Shown here one piece after another: positions 1-9,581 of a stretch of DNA of 45,316 nt (the first letter of the stretch is position 1; every line of letters starts with the position of its first letter). Source of the stretch: Nonomuraea turkmeniaca (GTDB taxonomy: Bacteria > Actinomycetota > Actinomycetes > Streptosporangiales > Streptosporangiaceae); NCBI RefSeq assembly GCF_005889735.1, contig NZ_VCKY01000064.1:1-45316 (forward strand). The letters are read 5' to 3'. Both the position numbers and the translations under genes were made by a program. The notes beneath the pieces are model-generated. The model was not told the origin of the DNA. It did not search any database and was given only the letters and a program-made list of their open reading frames with translations.

Positions 1-110
1 GATGGCCCGGATCGAGCGACACGAACAGAAAGAGCACCACTTCCAGCAACCCGCCGGCTGCGGCCACCAGCCTGTCGCACTACCAGCGGCCCTGTGAACC
101 CTCGAATGAC

Positions 111-2270
111 TTACGAACTGGACCACTTAGGAATGGAGAAGTGCCGGTTGGCGGCCATGGACAGCTCATGCCCGCTGACCCCGGGGATGTGCCGGGCCGC
201 CTCGTATGGGCCCATGTTGGTGCCCTTGACGAACGTGGTGATCACATACCGGCCGAACGGGTCGCTCAACTTGGGGTCGCTGCCCGAGGCCGGGCCGAAG
301 CGGTGCCACCATTCGATCCAGTACGCGGTGCGGGCCACGATGCCCAGCAGCGAGCGCTCCGGCATCCGCGCCTTGATCGCCTGCTCCAGCTTGCGGGCCG
401 AGGGCCGCTGCTCGTCGGCCCGGTGGGCGGCCAGAGTCGGCACGCCGGTCTTCGGATCGATGAACAGGTCCTCGTTGTCGGGATAGCCGCCGTCGGCCGC
501 GGCTGCCGCCGCGGTCAGCTTCTCGCGCAGCTCGGCGGTGAAGGCTGCGGCGTCGAACGGCCGCACATCGCCGGCCTCGCGCAAGCCCACGTCCACCAGG
601 TACTGCGGCAGCTTGGCCTCCACCACCTCCCAGCTCAGCAGCTGCCGACTCCAGTCGGCGTACTCCTCCGACCCGATCACCGCCACGTCCCCGGTGCGCA
701 GTTCTTCGGTCAGGTAGCAGAACACCATCGCCTCGAAATGGCGGCGCACCAGCATCCCCGGCCGGTGACGGTCCCGCACCGCCTTCTGCCAGTTCTGGGT
801 GGCGAACGAGACGTCGACCACCTGGCCGTCGGCGTCCACTTCGGGCAGGTAGTCGCGGGCGGTGCGATGGCGCCGCGCGTGCTCCAGCGCCCGCAGCACG
901 CGGTCATCGGCGCTGGTGGCGCGGAGCTCCAGCAGCTCGGTCAGCTCGTACATCACCGGCCGGTCCTTGCGCAGTTGCCCGTACAGCAGCACCTCCCAGT
1001 TGTCTCCGTGATGGGCTGAGACCTTCTCGATCTGCTCGTACTGCTGGGCGAACCCGCCCAGCCCGTCCACCGCGGCGCTCACCGCGACCAGCGCGCCGGC
1101 CTGGGCCCGCACCGCACCGGTCAACGCCATCAGGGCCGCCACCAGGCGGCCGTTCAACCGGCGCGCGGCCTCGGTCACGTCGGCCCCATCGTCCAGTCCG
1201 GCCAGCGCCTGCACCACCTCACCGCTCAGCTCTGCAGCCTTGGCTCGACCGGCCTGCACCGGACCGCCGTCATCGACCTGCCGCAGCAGCGTGTGATAGT
1301 TGGCGATCAACGTCTCCACCAGAGCCTGCTGCCGACGGTGAATCTCCTCCAGTTCCGTCTTGGCCCGCTTGACCTTCGCCGCCACCCGCTTGACGAACAT
1401 CGTGGCCAGCTCGTCCCGAGCCCGCATCCGCGCCTTGTGCACTAGGCAGGCCAGCAGCGCCGCCCGCTTCATCACCGCGTAATCGCCAAGCACTCCAGCA
1501 TCGGCCATCGCCGCCTCCCCGGCGAAGTCGGTGACCTTGCCCGCAGCCACCTCCTGCAGCCACACCGTGCTGTCGCCCAGGCCATCGACCCAGGCCAGGT
1601 GCTTGGCCAGGTTCTTGAAATGCGACCAGCTGGCCCGTTCGGCGCTCTGTTTGAGCCGGTTGAACAGCGTCTTGCCGTCCGGGCCACGGTCAGTCAGCAG
1701 CTTCAGCAGCCGCTCGCGATGCGCCTCGCTCAGCCGCTCGTAAATTCCCCCGCAGATCACCTTGTTCACCTCGGCGCGCAGCGCCGACGCCATCGCATCC
1801 AGCGTCGAGAACGCGGGCAGCTCCAGCCCCGTCTCCACCAGCTTCTCCAACGCGGTGTTGATCAGATCGGCCGGGTCGTTCTTCGCGGCGGCCTCGGTCC
1901 GGATCACCTCGTCAGCGACCTTGCGGGCCTGCGCCTGATCGTAGGTAAGCCCGACTCGCTGGCGGATCAAGGCTCGATGCTGCTCCCCGGTACGGGGCGA
2001 CGCGTGTACCGGCACGGTTCCCTCCGGCAGTTCCACCACCCGCCGGACGAACTCCGCCACCATCTCCGGGACATCGGCCAGCTTGGGAAAGCAGCCCATC
2101 CGCTGGTACGACTTCAACATCACCAGCAGCGCGAGCTGATGGTCCTCTGACTGGGTGCGCTCGGTCGCCCACGCGGCCTCCGCCTCGCTCGGCGAGAAGA
2201 ACACATGCAGCTCACGCGCCGTGATCAGCCGCTTGAACCGCGGATACGCCGTCCGCTCGATCGAGGTCAT
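111..2270 (-). pseudogene. Tn3-family transposase, C-terminally truncated
   Basis: The 719-residue product matches the N-terminal three quarters of Tn3-family transposases, which normally run to about 1000 residues and cut and join transposon ends. The first 160 or so residues (starting MTSIERTAYPRFKRLITARE) look like the DUF4158 DNA-binding domain. A long helical middle follows, and the start of the catalytic DDE_Tnp_Tn3 domain is seen near residues 670-712 (GPYEAARHIPGVSGHELS, then NRHFSI). Homology stops there and only seven unrelated residues precede the stop, so the catalytic acidic residues are missing and the protein should be inactive. The first 110 bases of the window, beyond the break, show no recognisable gene. 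No resolvase or certain terminal inverted repeat was found next to it. Family assignment is firm; that it is a dead remnant is inferred from the truncation. Confidence 0.85.
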
Positions 2271-2457
2271 CCGCCGCCGCCAATCTCCCCAAAGCCCGGC
2301 CTCAACCCCCGATCCACCGCGCTCACCGTAACGGCGGTCTCATCCCACCCGCCCCAAAGTCACCAAACCGCAACCGCGCACCTTCAAGATCGCGATTGTG
2401 GGTTTTGGACTTACCTTGGCTACACCCCTCTGACGTGACGATGAGAATATCCCCGGG

Positions 2458-3300
2458 TTGGGGGTGCGGCTGCTGCACGGGCCCGGCGGGCAGGGTAAGA
2501 CCCGGCTGGCCGCCCGCTTCGCTGAGCTGTCGAGCCAGCCCGGCTGGCGGGTCTGGCAAGCCACCGGCAACCCTCCGGGAGCTCCCGCGGCCCAGAGCAT
2601 CGCCGAGGCCGGCCCGGGCGGGCAGGGCTTGCTGCTGGTGGTCGACTACGCCAGCGCTGGCCGGTGCCGGCCCTGCAGGAGCTGCTGCAAGAGCCGGTGC
2701 TGCACGCGGGCTGGGCGCGGGTGCTGCTGCTGGCCCGCCCCGCCGGAGTGTGGTGGGAAAGCATCGCCGCCTGGATCGAGCGGGTGCTGGACGTCGACGC
2801 CGACGCCCAGGCGCTGCCGCCGCTGGTGGCCGAACCGGCGATGCGCCGGCCCTTGTTCGCCGACGCCCGCGATCACTTCGCCGCCCACCTCGCCCTGCCG
2901 CCCGAACAGACGGCCACGATCGCCCCGCCCGCCGGGCTGGCCGACGACGATGACTACGCCCAGGTGCTGACCGTGCACATGGCCGCGCTGGCCGCAGTCG
3001 ATGCCTGCCTACACGGCGAGCACGAACCCACCGATCCGGCACGTGCCTCGGCCTACCTGCTGAGGCGGGAACGGGAACACTGGGCCGAACTGCACCGGCG
3101 CACCCCCGAACCACTGGCCAGCGACCCGATCACCATGGGCCGGGCGGTTTTCACCGCTACGTTCACCAGGCCGCTGACCCGCCCCGACGCTCGGCAAGCC
3201 CTGCGCCGGGCCGGGCTGGCCGACAGCACCGAGCAGGCCAACACCCTGCTGGATGACCACCAGTACTGCTATCCGCCCGCACGCGCCGGCACCCCCGCGC
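2458..3300 (+). pseudogene. STAND/NB-ARC-type NTPase fragment with a one-base deletion
   Basis: The reading starts inside a P-loop NTPase domain. A Walker A motif (GPGGQGKTRLA) lies a few residues in, and a Walker B strand (GLLLVVDYA) follows at about residue 60. Reading continues in the next frame as VPALQELLQEPVLHAGWARV and runs to a motif DDHQYCYPP. Restoring one G between bases 2652 and 2653 would give VDYAERWPVPALQELL, the continuous sequence I would expect for actinobacterial STAND proteins, so a single-base deletion is likely. The 5' part (a sensor or effector domain) and the usual C-terminal TPR-type repeats are absent. The neighbours are a truncated transposase and a WYL regulator. 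STAND ATPases often act in signalling or phage defence, but nothing here shows which role the parent gene had. Confidence 0.7.
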
Positions 3301-3358
3301 CGGCGAGCGCTCAAAGTCACAGAGGTGCTCCAGGTCAGTATGACGGCGAACATGGGGT

Positions 3359-3389
3359 TGCCGCGGTAAATCCGGCATTTACCGCGGCA
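3359..3389 (-). terminator. Hairpin terminator overlapping the WYL regulator stop codon
   Basis: A perfect 13-bp inverted repeat (tgccgcggtaaat / atttaccgcggca) is separated by a 5-base loop, ccggc. The TAA stop of the WYL regulator lies inside the stem. There is no long T run, as is common in high-GC actinomycetes. Position and stem length support a transcription terminator for the minus-strand gene; it may also stop read-through from the left. Confidence 0.7.
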
Positions 3390-4353
3390 GGGTTCCCGGC
3401 TGTCGTTCGGCGGCGGCAGCGAGTTGACCCGCCAGGTCCTTGAGGGCTTGGCGGAGTTCGTCTGGGCTGTGGATGGTGAAGGGCCACTCGAGCGAGGCGA
3501 GCAGGTGTGCCATGCCGTCAAGGCGTTCCGCCCGTGCCTGCATCAGCACGCCGACGGGTTGGGCGGTGAGCGTGACAGCCGTGTGCGGCAGCCTTCGGGC
3601 GATCTCGTCGAGAGGGCCGTGGATCGTCACCTCGACCTGCCAGCGGTAAGGCCCCTGGGCGAGGGTCGCAGTGAGGTGGGCGACCGGGTCGAAGCCATCA
3701 GGGGTGGCGAAGGTCTGTGGGCGGGGGGTGATGGAGGCGATGCGGTCGATACGGAAGGTCCGCAGGTCGTCGCGGAGGTGGTCGTGGCCGACGAGATACC
3801 AGCGGCCGGTATGGAAGACCACGCCATAGGGGTCGATGTCGCGCTCGGTCTGGTCCTGCCGCCAGGACAGGTAGGCGATGCCAACGGTCGTCTTGGCACG
3901 CGAGGCCTGGGCCAGGGCCAGCAGGACACCGCTCCCGGGTGCCTGCGCGCTCACAGCATTGGCGGTGAAGTACAGAGTCTCCCGCATGGCGGCGAGCGGT
4001 TCCCGCAGGGCCTGCGGAAGCACCCTCTCGATCTTGGCGCGGGCGCCCGCGCCGGCCAGCACCGTCGTACCCATCCCGAGCCGTTCGGCCGCAAGGAGTC
4101 CGAGGACGACGGCGAGGGCCTCGTCATTGGTGAGCACCAGGGGCGGCATCCGGTAGCCACGGGCCAGCTGGTAGCCGCCATAGCGACCGCGCTCGGCCTC
4201 CACGGGGATGCCCAGGTCGCGCAGGTGGGCAACGTAGCGGCGGACCGTACGGACATCGGTGTCCAGCCGGTCGGCCAGCTCACTCCCGGTGAGCCCGGCG
4301 TTCGACTGGAGCAGTTCCAGCAGGGTTAGCACACGGGTCAGGGGATGTGACAC
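3379..4353 (-). CDS. YafY-type HTH/WYL-domain transcriptional regulator
   Basis: The 324-residue protein has an N-terminal winged helix at about residues 5-60 (TGSELADRLDTDVRTVRRYV), followed by the wing RGRYGGYQL. A central WYL domain covers about residues 140-220 (DPYGVVFHTGRWYLVGHDH, then RTFRIDRI), and the C-terminal WCX region ends near residue 315. Length and domain order are normal for the family, whose WYL domain senses a ligand, often nucleic acid or a small molecule, in the cytoplasm. The gene diverges from the alpha/beta hydrolase with only 80 bp between the coding starts, so it probably controls that gene and itself. The start has no other good upstream alternative. Confidence 0.88.
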   Translation of the reverse strand: MSHPLTRVLTLLELLQSNAGLTGSELADRLDTDVRTVRRYVAHLRDLGIPVEAERGRYGGYQLARGYRMPPLVLTNDEALAVVLGLLAAERLGMGTTVLAGAGARAKIERVLPQALREPLAAMRETLYFTANAVSAQAPGSGVLLALAQASRAKTTVGIAYLSWRQDQTERDIDPYGVVFHTGRWYLVGHDHLRDDLRTFRIDRIASITPRPQTFATPDGFDPVAHLTATLAQGPYRWQVEVTIHGPLDEIARRLPHTAVTLTAQPVGVLMQARAERLDGMAHLLASLEWPFTIHSPDELRQALKDLAGQLAAAAERQPGTLPR

Positions 4354-4433
4354 GGATCACTCGACATTTCAGGGCTGATTCTGTCCTGTATCCACTCTAC
4401 GCTCCCCGCAGCACCTCACTTCAGGGAGATCAC

Positions 4434-5168
4434 ATGACCACCTTCGTACTCGTTCCCGGCGCCTGGCTCGGCGCGTGGGCCTGGCAAGACACCACCGACG
4501 CGCTGCAGGAGCACGGCCACACGGCGCTGGCGCTGACACTGACCGGCCTGGCCGAGCGCGCTGAGGAGGGCGGGCCCCAGACGGACCTGGACACGCACAT
4601 CGCGGACATCACCGACTTCGTCGAGAAGAACGATCTGCGCGACGTCACCCTGGTCGCCCACAGCTACGCGGCCGCCCCCGTCACCGGGGCAGCCGGGCGA
4701 CTCGGCGACCGGCTAGAGCGCGTGGTCTATGTGGACAGCGCCCCGTTTGCCGCAGGCATGTGCATGCTCGACCTCATGCCGCCGGAGGCAGCGGACCAGC
4801 TGAGCCAGCAGGTCGCGGCCCACGGCGACGGCTGCCGGCTCCCGATGCCGCCTTTCGAGATCCTGGGCCTGTCCAACAGCCTCGACGGCCTCGATGAGGA
4901 CCGGCGGGACGTGCTGAGCGCACGTGCCACCCCTCAGCCCTTCGGCACCTACACCCAGCGGTTGGCCGGTCCGGTCGAGCCCGGCCCCGGTGTGGACCGT
5001 GTCCTGGTCGCCTGCCGCAACTTCCAGGGCCTGCTGGACAGCGGGGTGCCGATGCTGGCCTTCCTCAACCACGCGCCGTGGCGGCGCTTCGACCTGTCCA
5101 CCGGGCACTGGCCAATGCTGTCGGCACCTGCCGAGCTCGCCGACATCCTCCACACGGCCGTCTCCTGA
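4434..5168 (+). CDS. Alpha/beta-fold hydrolase (salicylate-esterase/hydroxynitrile-lyase type)
   Basis: The 244-residue cytoplasmic enzyme begins TTFVLVPGAWLGAWAW, the usual first strand and oxyanion region of this alpha/beta hydrolase branch. The nucleophile elbow is VAHSYAA (Ser77, with Ala in place of the common Gly on either side). The catalytic His is in STGHWPM (His225). The catalytic acid is not obvious. The start was chosen at the ATG 9 bases after a cagggaga ribosome-binding site; a longer in-frame start 87 bases upstream lies in the promoter region. It is followed 9 bases later by the winged-helix protein gene and is divergent from the WYL regulator. The substrate is unknown; small ester hydrolysis is the family norm. 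Confidence 0.88.
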   Translation: MTTFVLVPGAWLGAWAWQDTTDALQEHGHTALALTLTGLAERAEEGGPQTDLDTHIADITDFVEKNDLRDVTLVAHSYAAAPVTGAAGRLGDRLERVVYVDSAPFAAGMCMLDLMPPEAADQLSQQVAAHGDGCRLPMPPFEILGLSNSLDGLDEDRRDVLSARATPQPFGTYTQRLAGPVEPGPGVDRVLVACRNFQGLLDSGVPMLAFLNHAPWRRFDLSTGHWPMLSAPAELADILHTAVS

Positions 5169-5177
5169 CCGAGACTG

Positions 5178-6290
5178 ATGTACAAGCCCATGCTTGACCG
5201 CGAGAGCGTCCGCGGGCTGCGGGCCCGCGCGCAGGCCCTGGCCGACGGAGTGCGGGAAGCCTCCGCCGCGGCGGTCGTCCGCCGGGTCTTCGCCATCCAG
5301 GCCCAGGATGCCATGGCCGCCGACCTGGGCATCCGGGTGCGCGGGCGGGACATCACGGGCGCCGGCATCCGCGCGGCGTACGAGGACGAGCGGAGCATCG
5401 TGCGCGGCTGGTTCATGCGGGGCACCCTGCACACCATCGCCAGCTCGGATGCCCGCCGGGTGCTGCGGCTGCTCGCTCCCCGCATCCTCGCCGCAACCAG
5501 CCGCCGCTACCACCAGCTCGGCCTGGACGACGACCTACGCCAGCGATGCGACCGTCTCATCCGGCGCGTCCTCGCCACGCACGGACCGCTCACCCGGCCC
5601 GAACTGACAGAGCACCTGGCCACTGTCGGCGTTCAGCCGGACGGGCAGGCGCCGTTCCACCTGATCCGCCACGCGGCACTCACCGGAGTCCTCTGCCACG
5701 GTCCTCGGCGCGGCGAAAAGGCCACGTATGTCCTGCTCGACGACTGGCTGCCGGCCGGCGCCGGGGACTCCCGGCGGGAGGAGGACACGGCCGTCGCCGA
5801 GCTCGCCCGCCGCTACATTCGCGCCCATGCGCCCGTAGGGGTGGACGACTTCGCCACCTGGTCGGGTCTGCCGGCCACCCTGGCCCGCAGGGCCTGGAAG
5901 ACGCTGGCGCAAACCGGCTCGATCACCGAGTACGGCGCGCTGAGCGTGCCGACCGAGCGCATGGAGGAACTTCGGGACAGCCCCGGCACCCTTGATGTGC
6001 GGATGCTGCCTGCCTACGACAACTACCTCGTCGGCTACCGCGGCCGAGAGTTGTCCGTTCCCGCCGCTCACCAAGGCCGGGTCTGGCCGGGCGGCGGCAT
6101 CATCCGTCCCACGGTTGTCGCGGATGGCCTGGCCATCGGAACGTGGGCCCGCCGCGATGCCGGCCGTGTTGTCCAAGTGGCCGCGTTCGAACCCCTGTCG
6201 TCGCAGATCCAGGCCCTGGTCGACGCGGAAGCCTCAGCGGTCACCGCTTTCTGCGGCCACCCGCCTGAACGGGCAGGGGCCTCCCGGTAG
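5178..6290 (+). CDS. AlkZ/YcaQ-like winged-helix DNA-binding protein (HTH_42)
   Basis: The 370-residue protein has the HTH_42 (winged-helix DNA-binding domain-containing) layout: VVRRVFAIQAQDAMAADLGI near the N-terminus, RGWFMRGTLHTI around residue 75-86, and a C-terminal MLPAYDNYLVGYRGRE block. Members such as Streptomyces AlkZ and E. coli YcaQ are DNA glycosylases that remove bulky alkylated bases or unhook crosslinks, using a Gln-x-Gln or Gln-x-Asp motif. Here the motif is Q41-A-Q43, the AlkZ-like version. Length matches the family. The gene lies 9 bases after the hydrolase and probably shares its transcript under WYL control. Glycosylase activity is inferred from the motif only; many actinomycete paralogues are uncharacterised. 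Confidence 0.82.
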   Translation: MYKPMLDRESVRGLRARAQALADGVREASAAAVVRRVFAIQAQDAMAADLGIRVRGRDITGAGIRAAYEDERSIVRGWFMRGTLHTIASSDARRVLRLLAPRILAATSRRYHQLGLDDDLRQRCDRLIRRVLATHGPLTRPELTEHLATVGVQPDGQAPFHLIRHAALTGVLCHGPRRGEKATYVLLDDWLPAGAGDSRREEDTAVAELARRYIRAHAPVGVDDFATWSGLPATLARRAWKTLAQTGSITEYGALSVPTERMEELRDSPGTLDVRMLPAYDNYLVGYRGRELSVPAAHQGRVWPGGGIIRPTVVADGLAIGTWARRDAGRVVQVAAFEPLSSQIQALVDAEASAVTAFCGHPPERAGASR

Positions 6291-6331
6291 GCGCAGATAC
6301 GGAGCCGGCCGGGGCATTGCAGCCGTGCCCG

Positions 6332-6351
6332 GCCGCCGTCCGGACGGCGGC
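6332..6351 (+). terminator. Perfect 20-bp palindrome after the hydrolase operon
   Basis: The sequence gccgccgtccggacggcggc is a perfect palindrome 41 bases after the stop codon of the AlkZ-like gene and is followed by ttcctacct. It can fold into a 7- to 8-bp G+C stem and most likely ends the two-gene transcript. Confidence 0.6.
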
Positions 6352-6550
6352 TTCCTACCTGGTTCCTCATGCTCGGCCCAGGCGGACCCTTCGCCTCCCG
6401 CAAACCCGCCAGCGCCCTGCAACAGCAAGCAGAACGTGTCCTTGCCCTGCTCGCATGAGCGAACAGTAAGAAGGATTCACCCTCAGTCAGCCTCTGAACG
6501 GGCGCCGTGATCTGCTCGGCGGAACACGAGTGTGGGGATCTGTCTCCTCG

Positions 6551-7309
6551 TCATTGCTCCAGATCGTCGTCAGCATCGGCGGGGTCACGCAGGTCACGCA
6601 ACCGGCCGGGAAGTTCGGGCCGGTTGAACGGGTAGGAGCCCACGAAGTTGATGTGCTCCCACTGCAGCGGGGACAGGTGGGCCCTGATCTCCGGACTGAT
6701 CTTCATGCCGCCAGCCGCGAGTTTCTTCACCGCGGCGTCGATGTAGAGCGAGTTTCAGTAGACGATCGCGTTCAACCCTAGGCCGAGAGCGCCGAGCTGG
6801 TCTTCCATACCGAGCTCGTAGCCGCGCTTCAGCTGGCCCAGGTTGCCGAAGAACACCGCCCGGGCCAGCCCGTTGCGGCCTTCGCCGACATTCAACTGGG
6901 CGCCCATCATCCGCCGGTAGTCCTCCAGGTGGGCCACATGCAGCAGGTGCATCGACTTGAAGATCCGCCCGTAGTGCGCGAACGCTCGCCCCAGGCTGGT
7001 GATGCGGCCCTCGGCCATCATCATCCGGATCAGGTCATAGGCCCGCACCTGATTGGTGACCAGCGACCCGGCGACCTGCAGCATGTCCGGCCAATGCTGC
7101 TTGATCGCCGCGATGTTCACCCGCCGCAGGTTCAGCTCGTTCAACCGGCCGTACCCGGCTGCCGACGGTGTGGAGCGCCTGTCGGCCAGGCCAACATCGG
7201 CCGGGTCGATCCACCACTGCTGGGCATCGGAGATGTCGGCGATGCGGGGCGCGAACTGATAGCCGCAAATCGCGAACAGACCGAACACAATGTCGGAATT
7301 TATATGGAC
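6551..7309 (-). pseudogene. Tn3-family transposase C-terminal remnant with nonsense mutation
   Basis: The segment encodes the C-terminal part of the DDE_Tnp_Tn3 domain: DIVFGLFAICGYQFAPRI, then NELNLRRVNIAAIKQHWPDM, QVRAYDLIRMM and LGRAFAHYGRI. An in-frame TGA at 6755-6757 stands where relatives have a Trp codon (TGG-AAC-AGC in the copy near 36.97 kb). Reading then resumes as NSLYIDAAVKKLAAGG and LSPLQWEHINFVGSYPFN, and ends with a normal stop. The N-terminal 70 percent is absent. It abuts the VOC gene within a few bases, so an insertion or deletion joint lies near 7300-7311. It is not simply the missing tail of the truncated transposase at the left end, because more than 100 residues between the two pieces are lost. 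Confidence 0.85.
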
Positions 7310-7310
7310 A

Positions 7311-7745
7311 CTAGCTCAGGCAGAACTCGTTGCCCTCGATGTCCTGCATCACGAGGCACGACTCGTTTTCTTCATCGGCGGGCAGGAGCCGCACGCGTTT
7401 CGCGCCGAGAGGGATCAATCGTGCGCATTCGGCCTCGAGGGTTGCCAGGCGCTCTGCACCGACGAGTCCGGTGCCGACCCGCACGTCAAGGTGCAGCCGA
7501 TTCTTGACGACCTTGCCTTCGGGAACGCGCTGGAAGTACAGCCGCGGACCGACACCCGAGGGGTCGCTGCATGCGAACCATGAGTCCCGCTGCTCGGGCG
7601 GCAGCGTGCGATTGAAGTCGTCCCAACTGGCGAACCCCTCAGGCGGTGCCGGCGCGACATACCCCAACACCTCGCACCAGAAGCGACCGACACGCTCAGG
7701 TGAAGCGCAATCGAAGGCGACTTGAATCTGCTTAACGGATACCAT
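7311..7745 (-). CDS. VOC-family (glyoxalase-like) protein
   Basis: The 144-residue protein starts MVSVKQIQVAFDCASPERVG and ends with the typical second beta-alpha-beta-beta-beta strand, QDIEGNEFCLS. One copy of the VOC fold fits this length. The paired motifs FWCEVLGYV, DPSGVGPRLYFQRVPEG and KNRLHLDVRVG are characteristic of actinobacterial glyoxalase-like proteins, many of which bind rather than convert small molecules. The start is the ATG preceded by gggaggatttt; a longer reading upstream has no support. It is a single gene between a transposase remnant and a recombinase remnant, with no operon partner. The substrate is unknown. Confidence 0.85.
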   Translation of the reverse strand: MVSVKQIQVAFDCASPERVGRFWCEVLGYVAPAPPEGFASWDDFNRTLPPEQRDSWFACSDPSGVGPRLYFQRVPEGKVVKNRLHLDVRVGTGLVGAERLATLEAECARLIPLGAKRVRLLPADEENESCLVMQDIEGNEFCLS

Positions 7746-7905
7746 GGGAAAATCCTCCCATAGATCACTATGCGTACCGTAATCGCCCACCGTGCACCCC
7801 AGCCGGATTGGCGAAGTCCTGAAAAGATCCACAGCTCCAGCCTGAACGCCTCGCCCGCCGAAGGGTTGCGGGATAACCTTCGTTATCTGGCAAGACCAAG
7901 ATCGA

Positions 7906-8399
7906 ATGGCCATGGTAAGCAGGGAATCATCCCTCCACGATGGGCCGTTCGATTCCCAGTGGGTCGTGCGCCACGACCTGCTCGACGCCAACCCCATGGA
8001 CAAGATCGACACCATCAAGGTGGCCAAGAACCTGCCCCGCCCCGCCCCGCCGCGACCGTCGACGTCACCAAGGTCCTCAATTCGATCTGCAGCCGCCGAC
8101 CGCGCAAGGACGTCCCCCTCGACCGGCTCCGCGACCGGGTCCTGTTCGAGATGATCTACGTGTGCGGAACCCGTGCCGCCGAAGCCTGCGTCCTCGACCT
8201 CGACGACTTCGACCTCCGCCAAGACGACGAGCACGTCCGCATCTACGGCAAGGGCGGCACGGTCCGCACCGTCCTGCTCGACGACCACGGCTACGTCGCC
8301 CTCCTCAAGCTCTACCTGAGTCGCGCCGGTTGCCTCCTCGCCGACGACGTCGCAGACACCGAGATCCGAGCCGCCCGCCGACGCCGCGACCGCCGCTGA
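7906..8399 (+). pseudogene. Tyrosine recombinase/integrase with frameshift and internal deletion
   Basis: The first frame reads VVRHDLLDANPMDKID and IKVAKNLPRP; near base 8045, within a ccccg repeat, reading must shift by one base to continue as ATVDVTKVLNSICSRRPRKD. The catalytic domain then carries the first arginine motif (YVCGTRAAEAC) and the lysine beta-hairpin (IYGKGGTVRTVLLDD). After LLKLYLSRAG the sequence jumps to LADDVADTEIRAARRRRDRR, which I recognise as the extreme C-terminus of this integrase type. The HxxR box, third basic residue and catalytic tyrosine (about 75 residues) are therefore missing. It cannot recombine DNA. It probably marks the former presence of an integrative element near the transposase debris. 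Confidence 0.8.
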
Positions 8400-8547
8400 C
8401 CTGCACGCTCACCTGCTCCACACGTCACTACACACAACCAAGATCAATCTCAAGAGGTCGGCGGCTACTGCCGCTGCGAATGAGCTCACCGACGGTGGAT
8501 AGCAGCCGCTGATTACGCTTGAACCTGAGTAGAGGCCGCTGACCGCC

Positions 8548-9435
8548 TCACGGTGCGGCCTGCGCGCCGTAGCGATCCACGCAGTAGGAGCTCAGCCGCT
8601 CCACCAGCGGGGCGATCGTGGCGGCGGCATAGTGGCTGGCGGACCAGCCGGCGAACAGGCTGATCGAGATCGGGCCGTCGGTGCCGTCCACGCTGACCGG
8701 GTGCAGCCCGTAGCGGGGGTCGTCGGACACCACGGCCACGCCGCGACCCGCCGCCGCCAGCGCCTGCGCGATCTGCGGGATCGACGTCTCGAACGCGGTC
8801 GCGTAGCGCACCCCGGCGCGCAGCGCCGCGTGGTCGAACAGGCGCCGGGTGCCGTGCTCGGCGGTGAGCAGCAGCAGCGGCTGCTCGGCCAGCTCGGCGA
8901 TGCCGACCCGGGCGCGCTCCTCCCACGGGTGGCCGGGCGGGGGGTAGGCCAGCACGGGCAGCCTGGCGACCGCCCCCCCGGCCAGGTGCAGCGGCGGCGG
9001 CGCCGACGAGATCGCCACGTCCGCACCGCGCCACAACGCGTCGTAGGCGTCGGCGGGCAGCACCTCCTGCACGGTGATCATCGCGTCGTGGCCGCCGGTC
9101 GTCGCGATGAACGGCGCGATCACGTCCGCGATGGTGGTCACCGGCGCGGCGATCGTGATCCGCGAGACCTGCCCGGTGCCCAGCGCGCGGGCCGCCTCCT
9201 GCGCCGCGGCGGCCCGCGCCAGCAGGTCACGGGCGATCGGCACGAACTGCCTGCCCGCCGACGTCAGCCGCAGCCTGCCGCCGCCGTGGTCGAACAGCGC
9301 CAGCTTCAGCTCCGCCTCCAGCCGGCGCAGTTGCCGTGACAGCGACGGCTGGGCCACCAGCGCCGCCTCCGCCGCCCGGGCAGTGGTGCCGTGGTCGACC
9401 ACGGCCAGAAAATAGCGCAGGTGCCTCAGTTCCAT
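8548..9435 (-). CDS. LysR-family transcriptional regulator
   Basis: The 295-residue protein has a classical LysR N-terminal helix-turn-helix (MELRHLRYFLAVVDHGTTAR, ALVAQPSLSRQLRRLEAELK) and a C-terminal periplasmic-binding-protein-like effector domain from about residue 90. The start chosen gives the conserved MELRHLRYF opening; the frame stays open a further 189 bases upstream, but that stretch covers the divergent promoter. The gene diverges from the ABC-transporter operon with 146 bp between starts. Two short inverted repeats lie in that gap, one with T-N11-A spacing, so it most likely activates the operon in response to its substrate. Confidence 0.92.
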   Translation of the reverse strand: MELRHLRYFLAVVDHGTTARAAEAALVAQPSLSRQLRRLEAELKLALFDHGGGRLRLTSAGRQFVPIARDLLARAAAAQEAARALGTGQVSRITIAAPVTTIADVIAPFIATTGGHDAMITVQEVLPADAYDALWRGADVAISSAPPPLHLAGGAVARLPVLAYPPPGHPWEERARVGIAELAEQPLLLLTAEHGTRRLFDHAALRAGVRYATAFETSIPQIAQALAAAGRGVAVVSDDPRYGLHPVSVDGTDGPISISLFAGWSASHYAAATIAPLVERLSSYCVDRYGAQAAP

Positions 9436-9442
9436 CGGACCT

Positions 9443-9457
9443 ATGCCTCCAAGGCAT
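9443..9457. promoter_or_regulatory. Candidate LysR operator (T-N11-A)
   Basis: The sequence atgcctccaaggcat is a perfect inverted repeat (atgcc/ggcat) with T and A eleven bases apart, the classic LysR box. It lies 8 bases upstream of the regulator start. A related half-site pair, ggcatagtgcc, lies at 9485-9495, closer to the transport operon, as expected for a recognition site plus an activation site. Confidence 0.6.
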
Positions 9458-9581
9458 CGGGACTGAAGTGCATGGGTATTGGACGGCATAGTGCCTGATG
9501 GTGAACACTCCTCGCAACCACCCCAGCGGTGACCGGCGCCGTACCGGCTGAGGGCCTGCTGATGACCTTGAGGAGTCCACG

